A stretch of DNA of 59,093 nucleotides, taken from NCBI GenBank assembly GCA_009733575.1, contig ML769411.1:1-59093 (forward strand), read 5' to 3'. Source of the stretch: Gymnopus androsaceus JB14. Lineage: Eukaryota; Basidiomycota; Agaricomycetes; Agaricales; Omphalotaceae. Positions 36,242 through 47,034 of the stretch are shown here, one piece after another; positions within the stretch are counted from its first letter, which is position 1; each line of letters begins with the position of its first letter. The translations under genes and the position numbers were made by a program. The notes beneath the pieces are model-generated. The model made no database searches. It was not told the origin of the DNA and saw nothing but the letters and a program-made list of their open reading frames with translations.

Positions 36242-37128
36242 CAGACGCGAACCCCGATCCGAAAAATGACGGTGATCCGAAAAATTTAACTTTCGACACG
36301 CTCAAAGTAGCTTCTGGGACCCGGTTTTTTTTTTACAGGACATAGTCAACGTGTACTTTTTGAATATCTACAATACGGAATCGTTATGCTACATAAATTT
36401 ACCAAAAAGAATTAAATACAGCGAAAATAGCCTAAATTTCCGAAAAAAGAGATTCTGTATGGATTAGAGAGTCGCATAACAGATAAAGACATGCTCCCTA
36501 TGCCCTAGGACGCTTTCGTGAGCGCGTATTGTAAGCTGGATTCACCGAACGACATTTTGAGCCAACTTTGTGCATCATCTCCTCCTCCTCAGATTCCATA
36601 TCCTCATCATCCACAATGGAAGGAACTTCGCCGTTGAATGAATCTATGAGCTCACGGGAGAGATCCCCAGCTCCATCCGGACCATCAGAATCGTCACTTG
36701 AAGATTTGTGAATGCGGGTAGAGCCCTGGCCTTGACCCACACTGCAGCCTTGCCGCGTTTGTCCTGAATTGCGCGTTCAAATGTGTTCCCTTGCTCTTTC
36801 CGCATGTAGCTTCCGCTGTTGCTTCGTTCCTCGAGGGCGACCACCACGGTTAATATTGGGAGGCATAAAACGTCCAGAGTGCGAAGAGAAAAGCAATAAA
36901 CGTTCAAAACACGTGATTTTTCGGATCGTGGTTTTCCGGCTTATATCCAGCCATCACACAAACTTATATCTGTACGATGAAGAAAATCTTCAAAAAATCT
37001 CAAAAAATCGGAACACAATACTTCGATATTATTGATCCCCTAGCGCAAAAAATTTCAAGGAAAAAGGTTAACTACAGCCTAAAATACAGCGATTTTTCTA
37101 CATTGTTTCGGATCGGGGTTCGCGTCTG
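36242..37128. mobile_element. 887-base TA-target transposon with terminal repeats CAGACGCGAACCCCGATCCG
   Basis: The ends are CAGACGCGAACCCCGATCCG and its complement, flanked by TA on both sides (36240-36241 and 37129-37130). The duplicated segment at 45893-45905 reads AAATGTATGTTATTTAGC without the insertion. On the minus strand a short coding relic at about 36868-36498 reads MPPNINRGGRPRGTKQQRK (AT-hook-like GGRPRGTK), then, in a shifted frame, an acidic stretch and NTRSRKRPRA-stop. It is likely a deletion derivative of a larger transposon. It ends 8 bases from the transporter stop codon. Confidence 0.85.
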
Positions 37129-37136
37129 TATATTAT

Positions 37137-40100
37137 TTAGCTCACAGGACCCTCAATTCCTTCAGCCATACGACGCAAATGCTCCCTATCAGCCGATTCA
37201 TCCACTAAAGCTCTGAGGTGTCCTGCCTCGTTCTTCAGTAATTCCTTCGGGGAGTCGTATTCAACCTAGAAGTAACGCATCAGTCCATGGCCAAAATAAT
37301 CGATCAGAGACGAATGCGCTTACAATTCTTCCCGCATCCAAGACCATCTATCCAAGATTCATTAGATGAAGCATCTCACTTGCATAAACGAAACTCACAA
37401 TTTTATCCGCATCCATAATCGTCTGCAGACGGTGAGCTACGGTGATCAAGGTAACATCCCCCTTCAGCTCGTTTCGGAGCGAAGACTGGATGACAGCATC
37501 AGTTTTGTAGTCAATGGCCGAAGTCGCTGTTACAGAAACCATGTCAGAAAACGAGACATTAGAATGAAACTCAATTGCTGACCTTCATCCAAGATGAGCA
37601 GCTTGGATTCGCGAACCATCGCACGAGCAAGAGCGAGAATTTGTCGCTGCCCGACAGATAAATTACCTCCTCCGCTAGCTACAGCTGTGTCCAGCCCAAC
37701 TCGAGCATCTTCGTCTTCACTTTGAATGGAATATAGGCCGGCCGAGCGTAACGCGTCGTATAGAACAGCGTCATCGTATTGGTCGAAAGGATCGAGGTTC
37801 CGTCTGACGGTACCACTCAGAAGCTCAGGCTACGAACAAAATGATAAAGTCTCTGTGGAAACGGGAGAACTGCGTACATACCATCTGAGGGATGATTGTA
37901 ATCTTCGTTCTCAAATCGTCTAGGTTGAGAGATGAAGTTGGAACGCCGTCAAAGTACACCTCGCCACCCGTATAGATGCATCTGAGGAGTGACAACATTA
38001 AAGAGCTCTAGAAACAAGTTTTTAGTAACGTTAATGCAGCTAATAACACTACGATACCTTTCCAGATCCCGTACGTCCAACTGGATTTGACGGTGAGCTA
38101 TCTATCACAAAATAACTAAGCTATCGATACATACCGACACCGATACGTTCACCGGATTTGACGTGGAAATTGATATCCTGCAGAACCTGTGGACCATCTG
38201 GAGAGTATCTTGCAGTCAAATTCTCCACTCGAAGGTCACCACTGGACGGCCAGTATGCAGGAGGTGCGCGCTCCTTGGTCGGCTGGGGTTCTTGTTCAAT
38301 CTCGATATAGGCGTTGATGCGCTCCAAACTTGAAAGAGGTGAGTGAAAGATCCTTCACATACAAGACGAAACAAACCTATTGCCTATGGAAGTTTAGCAA
38401 GGTAGATCTAGTGTTAATGAATGGCCACGTACTGCGAACTTGGAACATATTCCCTATGCGAATTAGATACAGAATGTAATGAGAAAACATCACTGTGGAA
38501 GGATTAGAGCCAGGAATAGGAGAAGGCGTAATTTGTAGTTGTAGTACCTGCCATATTCAAAGAGAATCCTGGTGAAAAAAAGGTAGTATGAGGGTCTTTT
38601 CTTCATAAATAATATGTAATGTTAAGAACCTGTGTCAGAAGCCTGGCCATGGCTGATATACACCAGATACGCAGCCAAGCTTGCAGAAAATATGTTACCA
38701 AATAGGTCTAGTCGAACGTCAATCCAACGGTTGAGATTCCAGAACACACGAGAAGGCCGGGTATAGTAGTTGATTCGTGTGAGCGATTCCTCAATAAAAC
38801 GGTGTTGTACACCGTATGCACGTACTGAAACTGTTGAAGGAATACATTCAACCATAGAATAAGGCATAGTCACTTGAATACATACCTAGTCCTGTCATAA
38901 CCGTTCCAAAACTGCGATTCCATCTCAGAAATGAAAGCGAGAGGGAGGAAAGCTGACAATACTCACTGCGCAAGAACAGGAGCTTTGGCGTTTGATTGGA
39001 CGCGTTTGATAGGTAACTGTGCTTTGAGGTAGACAGCTCCACACAAAGCGCCAGCCAGACTGATCAAGAGTCCGGGGAACAAGAAAGCAGGACTAAAGTA
39101 AATGATGGAACCAAACTGTCCCGCCATGGTAACACATATTCGAATGAGGGCATTCAATTGTGATGGAAGGGGACCATCGACTGGATCATACATTCAATGA
39201 AAGGGAAAGAAATAGAAGGAAGAGACGCACTGTCACGCATGTCCTGCGTACACCTTGTAATCACTCGCGATGTTGGGGTGGTGTCTAGCCATCTAAATGC
39301 CACAATTAGACAGGTGATTACTGAGCGGATTACGGATCTACTCACCTCAAAGTAGTACCCAGCACTGATTGCACTAGTTGTTTGTGGATGCTGCGCGATG
39401 CGCGCAAAGCACCAAAGAGATAAATAACGAAACCAATAGAAAACATCACGACGACAAATATCAGGATCAGTGCTTTGAGAAATCGTCGTGTAAGTAGTTG
39501 TAGAACAAAAATTGAAACGCTTACTGTAACCGGTGAGATAACTAGAGAAAAGAAATCAACTTTTGTACCAAAACCATGGAAATGAAGATCGACTGACTAA
39601 ATAACATCGACCTGGGATGGGTCATCTCGATGAATCTCATACTGACTAGCCCAGTAGCCAAGCCACCAAGTTTGGAGTAGCTCGACCAATTCTGAGGCAG
39701 CGAAACAGCCAACAAACGAAATGAAGAACAGTGCAACATGCTGTCCGCCGAGACCCTTGAAAAGTAGTCGGACTGAAAATTTTGATTCAATTGGCAGAAA
39801 GATGGGGATAAAGCTGTAACTTACTAGCAGGCCAGCCGACATTACCAACCTGGACTTCCTCTGCAACAATGAGTTTACCTTGACTTGCATCCGCAGCTTT
39901 CTTGGACGTGTCCCCGGCCTCGTCAATCTCCTCCTCTACAGCTTCGATCATTGATTCCTCGGTTTCGGTCTGAGATGCCAGAACTTCATCCTTGGAGAGT
40001 GCTTCAGACACTGTGCCCTGGCTGAGGATACGACCATCCTTGATGGAAACAACAAATCCAGCGACAGACTGAGCCAATGCGACATTGTGCGTCACCATCA

Positions 40101-43100
40101 GAATAGTCCTATCTGTGATGAGGTCTCCCTTCAAGCACTTCTCCACGATCCACTTCGACGTATGAACGTCCAAAGCAGCAAGCACATCATCTAGCAAGAT
40201 TATGTCTGCCTGTGAGTAGATTGCGCGCGCTAACGTGACCCGAGCTTTTTGTCCGCCGGAAAGTGTCAAGCCTTTCTCGCCAACCTCGGTCTCATCACCA
40301 GCTTGGAACAGCTCAAGATCTCGCTCTAGAGCGCATTGATACAAGACTTTCTTGTAGCGTTCCTCATCAAACTCCTGATCCGAAAACGATATTCTCCTGA
40401 AGGTCAAACTATTCTTGAGCAGCAGACAATGCACAGACGACCTAGACCGTACCTTGATAGTGGCATTCTGAACCCAAGACTCCTGTGCGGCATATGCAAC
40501 GCCATGCTCTCGGGGCAAGTTGTACCATGAATCGGGGCCTGAGGGCATGAAATGCATCTCCGACAATAAAGCCATGAGCAAGGACGTTTTTCCAGACCCG
40601 GTGCTTCCGACGATGAGGTTAATGGTGCCTCTCATGAAAATGAGCTCGCCATCAATTTTCAGCAAGAACTTGCGTCTCGAAGGAGTCAGCGAGCCCTCGG
40701 AATCGTTCGACCAACTAAATGTAGCATTTCGGAAGCCAATTTCCTGCGTTGGCGTGGCTGCAGGCAAGATTAGATCGTTGCTTGTTTGAGCGGTGAATTT
40801 GTCCAGGAGTTCAGTCTGAGGGAGGGTGAACGATAGAGCATGAAACTAATAAAGAGGAAGCGCACCTCATACAAAAATTCGGTTACACGATCAAGTGAAA
40901 CTTTAGCGTTTACCTGAAAACAACATCAGTAAGCACGCCAGCAGATGAAGGACTTGCAGGTTCATTACACTTTGAGTGACATAATACATGGAACGATGCA
41001 TTAACCTGCATGTGCTCACAATATCAGACACGAACAACACAAATGACTGAAGCTACTTACATGCTGAACTTCTCGAAAACAACCATACTGCTGAAAACCT
41101 TGGACGCAGACAGCTCTTGCTTCATGACCAATGTCTGTCAAGACATTAGCACAGGTTACAGAGTAGCTGATAAAAGAAACTGACATAAGTCGCATACGTG
41201 ACTAGCATGGTCAACAGCGGAATAATATGACTACAAGAGTTGTAAATATCAATTGTAAAGGACAATATGAAGCTCACTTTGCCATGGCGCTGGATAATTC
41301 GAGCAAACGAATCTTGCGGATATATGTAAGCTCCTCCTCCCGAGCATCCTTGATCCTATCGTTCATCATTGATTCCCAACCAAAGAATTTGACCATGCGT
41401 AGCACGTTCATAGCTAGACAAAATCGGGGGTTCGTTTGAAGACACAGAAGAGCGGGAAAAACAACATACTCTCTGTCACCATTTGTATACGAGCGTCAGT
41501 TTTCTTCATTTTGATCTTTTGACTATTCTGAATCAACTTTGTAATAACGCCTGGGACTGGGAAGAGTATCACGATGACAGCCAAGCCGACAAACGAGCTA
41601 TACAAAAGATCAGAATCATACTTGAATGAGAAGAGAAGGTAAATGCCGCACCTCCACCCTAAAACATTGTATAGGAAGAGGACGCAAAGTACAACCTGGA
41701 GCGGAACCTGTATAATCAGACGTACGGTTTCCCTTCCATCTGTGATATTCTGCATATCGGTGGTGACCAGGTTATTTACTTTCCCTAGAATATTTTTTGT
41801 TTCGACCTTTGACTTCGTCGATGCCTCTTCAGACGGAGGAGCCGACGATTTTTTGTTGTCGGTGTCATCTTTCTTGAGAGTCGAGGAAGAGCCCTGACGG
41901 GTGATCGACGAGCCTGCCTGAAGAGTGGACTCCCGAGAGTGTGCATCTGACGGAGCTGCAGAGTGCAAAGTCTTTTGGTCATCTTCAGTGCTACTTTCTC
42001 CACTCTCGGAGGCAGCCTGTTCCTCTGGCGCAGGTGTCGGTGGTCCCAGAAGCGGGAGCGGAAGGAGAGTTCGACGTGTCCTTGTCCGACGTCTCTGCTT
42101 TGACGCGTATCCTAAGAGCATGTTCGAGGATCGCTTCTGTTAGTATAGCTTCAGCATGGACAACTTGGCGTGTCTACAAGGACAATTAATGATCATCAAA
42201 ATTTCGGAGAAGGCAGATCACGCACGCCAACATATAAGTAGGTTTCTGAAACCATCGTTTGCAGCAATGGCCCGAAGAAAAGCCAGAGTATCCAAACCCA
42301 GGGCTTAAAGAACGCGCCGACACCTTTATTTTCGAGGTAACTATGTGAAAAGCAAACTCAGAATTAAAAAAGAAGGATATCCTTGTAAAATGCATACCTC
42401 AGTAGACCTCTGACACCAATTGGGGTTGCAAAATCTAAAATGCTCTGCAGAACAACAAGAACAGATAATATGGTGAACTCCTTGGCGAAAACTCGGACAA
42501 GAGAGAAAAATGCGTTTCGACGTTTGACGATGATAGTGGGGTCGAGATACTGAAAGGCAGATATTAATATCGATGCTGGAAGTTGGGAAAGGACGTACAC
42601 GAAAGCTCTTTTTCTTCAGATAACCGGCGTAGTCAGAGTCTGAGAGCGGCGGAAGATCCTCGTATGGTAAATTTGGCGAAAAGTAGGCCTTGATAATGAT
42701 TGGGTCCAGAAACACGAACAGGAGTCTGGATAGCGATGAGCATGTCTGTTCTGGATTTGGGACTTGTGGGTGCTGCAAGATATGGATTAACGAGCCGAGG
42801 TGTGATCATTAGTAGACACAACAAACCTTCGGGTCAACTGGAATATATTTGCGAGGAACAGTGAGGGGAATAACGATGCCTGCCAAAGCCAGCAACGAGA
42901 TTTTCGCCCAAAGAAGCGATCCTTCGTCCTTATCCTGGGGAGTTAGGACAAACGTTCCGAGAGGGTAGACATCCCGATATATATAGACCGCTAATGTAGC
43001 GCAGAGAACGGTGTTCAAATGTCGGATTGAATTACGACTCCATCTCCAATTTGCAAGGACGGAAACAAGACCCAATATCGTTGAATAGACCTGCGATACC

Positions 43101-43588
43101 AGAATTAGTGAGCTACGCAAATCTGCAGTTAAATGAGCGCACGAAAATGCATAGCAATGCAATATAATTCCCCCGTTCCTTTCCCGCCTTCAATAAAGAC
43201 ACCACAGCAATTCCACTCAGCTGCGAAACATGCTGCAAGTCGAACAAGATAATATCCAAAGATGACTGGCCCTCCAAGGGTAGAGACGTGGCCTCTTATC
43301 CCGGCTGGAGACTCCTCGGACTCATCTTCATCCTGAAAGCGCTTCAATCGAGAAACGGAAGCGTGTAAAAGTAGCAGAGCAGCTGAAGCAATCGCGACAC
43401 AGGTCGGAATCAGGAAAGATGACCTTTGTAAAAAAAAAAACAACATCAATATCCAGCTAATACCACGGCTACTTTCCCAGTAGAATAACATACGAGTACA
43501 GTCCTTCATTGGCGCGGAATTCCTGGAACCTCAGCGAGGCAATTTGAGGGTAAAAGAAAGGTAGTTGTAAACCCGTCGTTGGATCCAT
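37137..43588 (-). CDS. Full-length ABC-C (MRP-type) transporter
   Basis: Many exons run from MDPTTGLQLPFFYPQIASL at 43588 to EGIEGPVS-stop at 37137. Several N-terminal helices (about 43500-42830) resemble a TMD0. Then comes TMD1. NBD1 (40650-40000) has Walker A GSTGSGKTS, signature LSGGQKAR and Walker B IILLDDVLAALD. TMD2 occupies about 39920-38340. NBD2 has GRTGSGK, LSVGQRQILALARA, LLILDEATSAID and [11 protein letters not shown]1 carries Asp where NBD2 has the catalytic Glu, typical of the ABCC class. The closest known type is probably the yeast Ybt1-like group (inference). Single extra bases occur at about 40375 and 43221. The gene is divergent from the 2-hydroxyacid dehydrogenase. Its 3' end is copied at 33478-34115 and 45850-46645. 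Confidence 0.9.
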
Positions 43589-43963
43589 CGTGGGGCTTGT
43601 TAGAGAGCTCAACAGGAACCCCATTACGATTTAGTTTATAAGTAGTGCTAAATTGTATGGAAAGGGAACTAAATGGTGATTATCAGTCAATTCGTTATCT
43701 CGGGATGATGACAGACATTGCAAAAACAGGATGCCGAGGAATGCGTAATCTCCTTCGCCTGCTGGCCGAATCAATCTGAAATTTCAGATTGAAAGCTGCG
43801 TTCGATGCTGCTATGTTGAGAGGAATAGATAGGACATTCAGCTAGAGGCCGGAGCTAATAGTTGAGATCGAGAGTTTCCCTGAAGCGGTAAGCCTGTTCC
43901 GAGGTAGCACATGCTAGCACGCGCGCGGATCGCGTACCTATCTCTTCATATACCACCACCATC
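43589..43963. promoter_or_regulatory. Divergent promoter with 22-base perfect palindrome
   Basis: The 375 bases between the transporter and dehydrogenase start codons contain a perfect palindrome at 43771-43792: TCAATCTGAAA followed at once by its complement. Such dyads are typical operator sites for dimeric regulators. The core GAAATTTC also resembles a heat-shock-element pair. Binding factor unknown. Confidence 0.5.
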
Positions 43964-45209
43964 ATGGTCGTCCGAGTAGCAATTCTAGATGACTATCAGC
44001 AAGTTGCTCTCACAACTGCAGACTGGTCGAATATTGCTGGTCAGCTACAAATCGATGTCTTTACAGATACTCTCCAAGACGAAGAGAGTTTGTCCAAACG
44101 ATTAGAACCTTATGAGATTATATGCGCTATGCGGGAACGCACAAAGTTCTTCCCTTCGTTGTTGGATCGATTGCCCAATTTACGGTGAGTACGTTTGATT
44201 CTGAAAAGATTGAACCCTCTCATTGAGTTCTTTCATTAGGCTGATCGCCACCACTGGAGCAAGAAACAGAGGTATCGATGTGGAATACGCCAAGCAGAAG
44301 GGCATCTTGGTTTGCGGAACTGCAGTGGAGGTGGAGTCAACGCGACTGTCGAACATATCTGGACCTTGATTATGAGCGTGGCTCGATACATAGTCACTGA
44401 ACATATGAATGTCAGGCAAGGGAATCCTCAGTGGCAGACAGTGGTCCCCATGGGTCTGTATCAAGCTTTCATCTCATTTGAAGGACTTAACTGTATCCTA
44501 ACTTGCTAAACCCAGGTCTCGCTGGCGCAACACTTGGGTTGACTAGTCTCTGGACAGACGCTATGTAATATACTGACAATGCTATTTATCAGGTTGATTG
44601 GCTTGGGCAGGCTAGGTTCAGCAATCGCAAAGGCAAGTCCTTCTATTCCGATCCAACCGAATATTCCAACACGATCGTTTACTATAGATCGCCAAAGTAT
44701 TCAATATGAGAGTCATCGGCTGGTCCCCGAACCTCACCCCGAGAACGCGCTGCCGAGGCTGGAGTAGAATTTCATCGCATCGAAGGAAGAACTGCTGAAG
44801 AAAAGTGACATTGTATCGTTGCACTTGGTCCTATCGGAAAGATCCAAGCATACAATCGGAGCAGCAGACTTGGCTCTGATGAAGCCATCGGCTTTTCTAA
44901 TCAACACATCTCGAGGACCTCTCGTCGATGAAGCTGCCCTCATCGAAGCTTTAAAGAGCAAGAAGATTGCGGGGGCTGGTCTAGATGTTTTTGACCAAGA
45001 ACCACTTCCGGTTAGATCATCCAATTCGTGAGTTGGACAACGTTACACTCAGCCCACACAATGCGTATGTGAACGACACCAGCTACAAGGTATGAGCCTT
45101 TCGAAACTTGTTTTCCGTCCCGCTAATAATCTGGATCAAGGTTTTTTGGTCAGAGACTGTGGAGAATATACAGGCGTATTTGGACGGAAAGCCTCGGTCC
45201 CTCATGTGA
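43964..45209 (+). CDS. D-isomer-specific 2-hydroxyacid dehydrogenase
   Basis: The protein starts MVVRVAILDDYQQVAL. Landmarks: LIATTGARNRGIDVEYAKQKGI, the NAD-binding LGLIGLGRLGSAIAK, RVIGWSPNLTPE, SDIVSLHLVLSERS, FLINTSRGPLVDEAAL, GLDVFDQEPLP and LSPHN (catalytic His), ending GKPRSLM-stop. The Arg in NTSRG, the Glu in FDQEP and the His in SPHN form the usual catalytic set. The NADH-dependent substrate is not predictable. Extra bases at about 44742, 44776 and 45011, and a two-base shift at about 44322, break the frame. One intron (44633-44687) has a GC donor. The last exons are duplicated at 46646-46880. Confidence 0.87.
44633..44687 (+). other. GC-AG intron in the dehydrogenase gene
   Basis: AAAG|GCAAGT ... 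CTATAG|ATCGCC joins GSAIAK to IAKVFN. It is the second GC donor in this window, and no frame-preserving GT donor is nearby. Confidence 0.7.
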
Positions 45210-45307
45210 TAGCGCGCGAGAGGCTGCGTTCAATTTCGGGATTACATGTATCGATGAGAGATTGAAACTTGTTATTATAGCAGAACGAGAAAAAGAGCAG
45301 ATTAAGA

Positions 45308-45690
45308 CGACCCCCGTACCAACGCCGTCGTCGCCCTGTCTCCTCGGGACGTGTTATTTGCTCAAGATGTGGGAGCGTGTCTATCTCTTCAAGCCCTGGA
45401 GCAGTTCTGAGCCAAGATTCGTGATTCTAAACTGGTGAGATACTTGGTGGTCGTACTCTTCACTCCGCCGAAAAGGACATATGGGTGCTCCTTATTAGCT
45501 GCAAGAGATATTATCTTCTGCTCCAGAAGAATGGGAAGGGACAGCCTTTCATCTAGATGCTCCAGATATCCCATGAACCACTGATCATGTCTTCGCGAGC
45601 AAACCGTCTTCTCTTCTTATTGCACTTGCTCACTCCCACAAAACCCAAGGCCAATGCCAGGTTAATGTCTACTAGGAACCTAACAACTAG
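45308..45690 (+). pseudogene. Hypothetical family, third copy, degenerate
   Basis: This matches the second exon of copies 1 and 2 (GTACCAACGCCGTCGTCGCC, TCCAGAAGAATGGGAAGG, CACTGATCATGTCTTC) with stops and indels (for example TGA within GCAGTTCTGAGCC). No first exon. Confidence 0.8.
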
Positions 45691-45849
45691 ATGAAGCTAT
45701 GTGAAAATGCGAACGGCTAGCATAAGGAGTAAATAAAATGAAGTGTGAACTAAAACTGGCTCAATAGAGTGACACGAGTCAATTGATACTGGAGTATTGA
45801 GCTTTGAGCTAGAGCCACTGATGAAGCTGAATTTCGGCGCTGAAGCGTT

Positions 45850-46645
45850 AGATAGAATCCATATCAAGTTGTATTGTACCATAAAAAATAAATGTATGTT
45901 ATTTAGCTCACAGGACCCTCAATTCCTTCAGCCATCCGACGCAAATGCTCCCTATCAGCCGATTCATCCACTAAAGCTCTGAGGTGTCCTTCCTCTTTCT
46001 TCAGCAATTCCTTCGGGGAATCGTATTCAACCTAGAATGAACGCATCAGTTCATGGCCAAAACAATCGTTTAGAGACGATTGCGCTTACAATTCTTCCCG
46101 CATCCAAGACCATCTATCCAAGATTCATTAGAGGAGACGTCTCACTTTGAACAAACGAAACTCACAATTTTATCCGCATCCATAATCGTCTGCAGGCGGT
46201 GAGCTACAGTGATCAAGGTAACATCCCCCTTCAGCTCGTTTCGGAGCGAAGACTGGATGACAGCATCAGTTTCCTAGTCAATGGCCGAAGTCGCTGTTAC
46301 AGAAACCATGTTAGAAAACGGGATATTGGAATGAGACTCAATTGCTGACCTTCATCCAAGATGAGCAGCTTGGATTCGCGAACCATCGCGCGCGCAAGAG
46401 CGAGGATTTGACGCTGCCCGACAGATAGATTACCTCCTCCGCTAGCTACAGCTGTGTCCAAACCAACTCGAGCATCTTCGTCTTCACTTTGAATGGAATA
46501 TAGGCCAGCAGAGCGTAACGCGTCGTATAGAACAGCGTCATCGTATTGGTCGAAAGGATCGAGGTTCCGTCTGACGGTATCACTCAGAAGCTCAGGCTAC
46601 AAACAATATGAGAAAGTCTCTGTGGAAACGGGAGAAACGCGTACA
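45850..46645 (-). pseudogene. Duplicated ABC transporter 3' end
   Basis: This is a copy of 37130-37885 covering the NBD2 signature to the stop codon. SAIDYKTD reads SAID-stop-ETD (TAC AAA to TAG GAA), so the frame is closed. It keeps the empty site for the 887-base transposon. It is joined at 46645 directly to a fragment of the dehydrogenase gene. Confidence 0.88.
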
Positions 46646-46880
46646 TAGAACGACACCAGCTACAAGGTATGAGCCTTTCGGAAACTTGTTTTCCGTCCCG
46701 CTAATAATCTGGATCAAGGTGTTTTGGTCAGAGACGGTGGAGAATATACAGGCGTATTTGGACGGAAAACCTCGGTCCCTCATGTGATAATGCGCCAGAG
46801 CTGCTTCAGTTCAACGTTCAACTTCGGAATTACATCTATCGACGAGATTGAAACTTGTTATTATATAGCAGAGCGAGAAA
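46646..46880 (+). pseudogene. Duplicated 3' end of the 2-hydroxyacid dehydrogenase
   Basis: This is nearly identical to 45078-45300, including NDTSYK, the intron GTATGAGCC... and VFWSETVENIQAYLDGKPRSLM-stop. No upstream coding part. Confidence 0.88.
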
Positions 46881-47034
46881 AAGAAGCAGAATAAGCAATA
46901 GCGAGTGACATCAGACAGTAACCCAAGTGCGGTGTTTATGCAGCAAATTAATACTAGTAGCAAAAAAGAAAGACAAAGAAACAAAAGCAATAAAGAAAGG
47001 CTGTAAAAAGAAAAGAGGGTAGTATTCGTTACAT

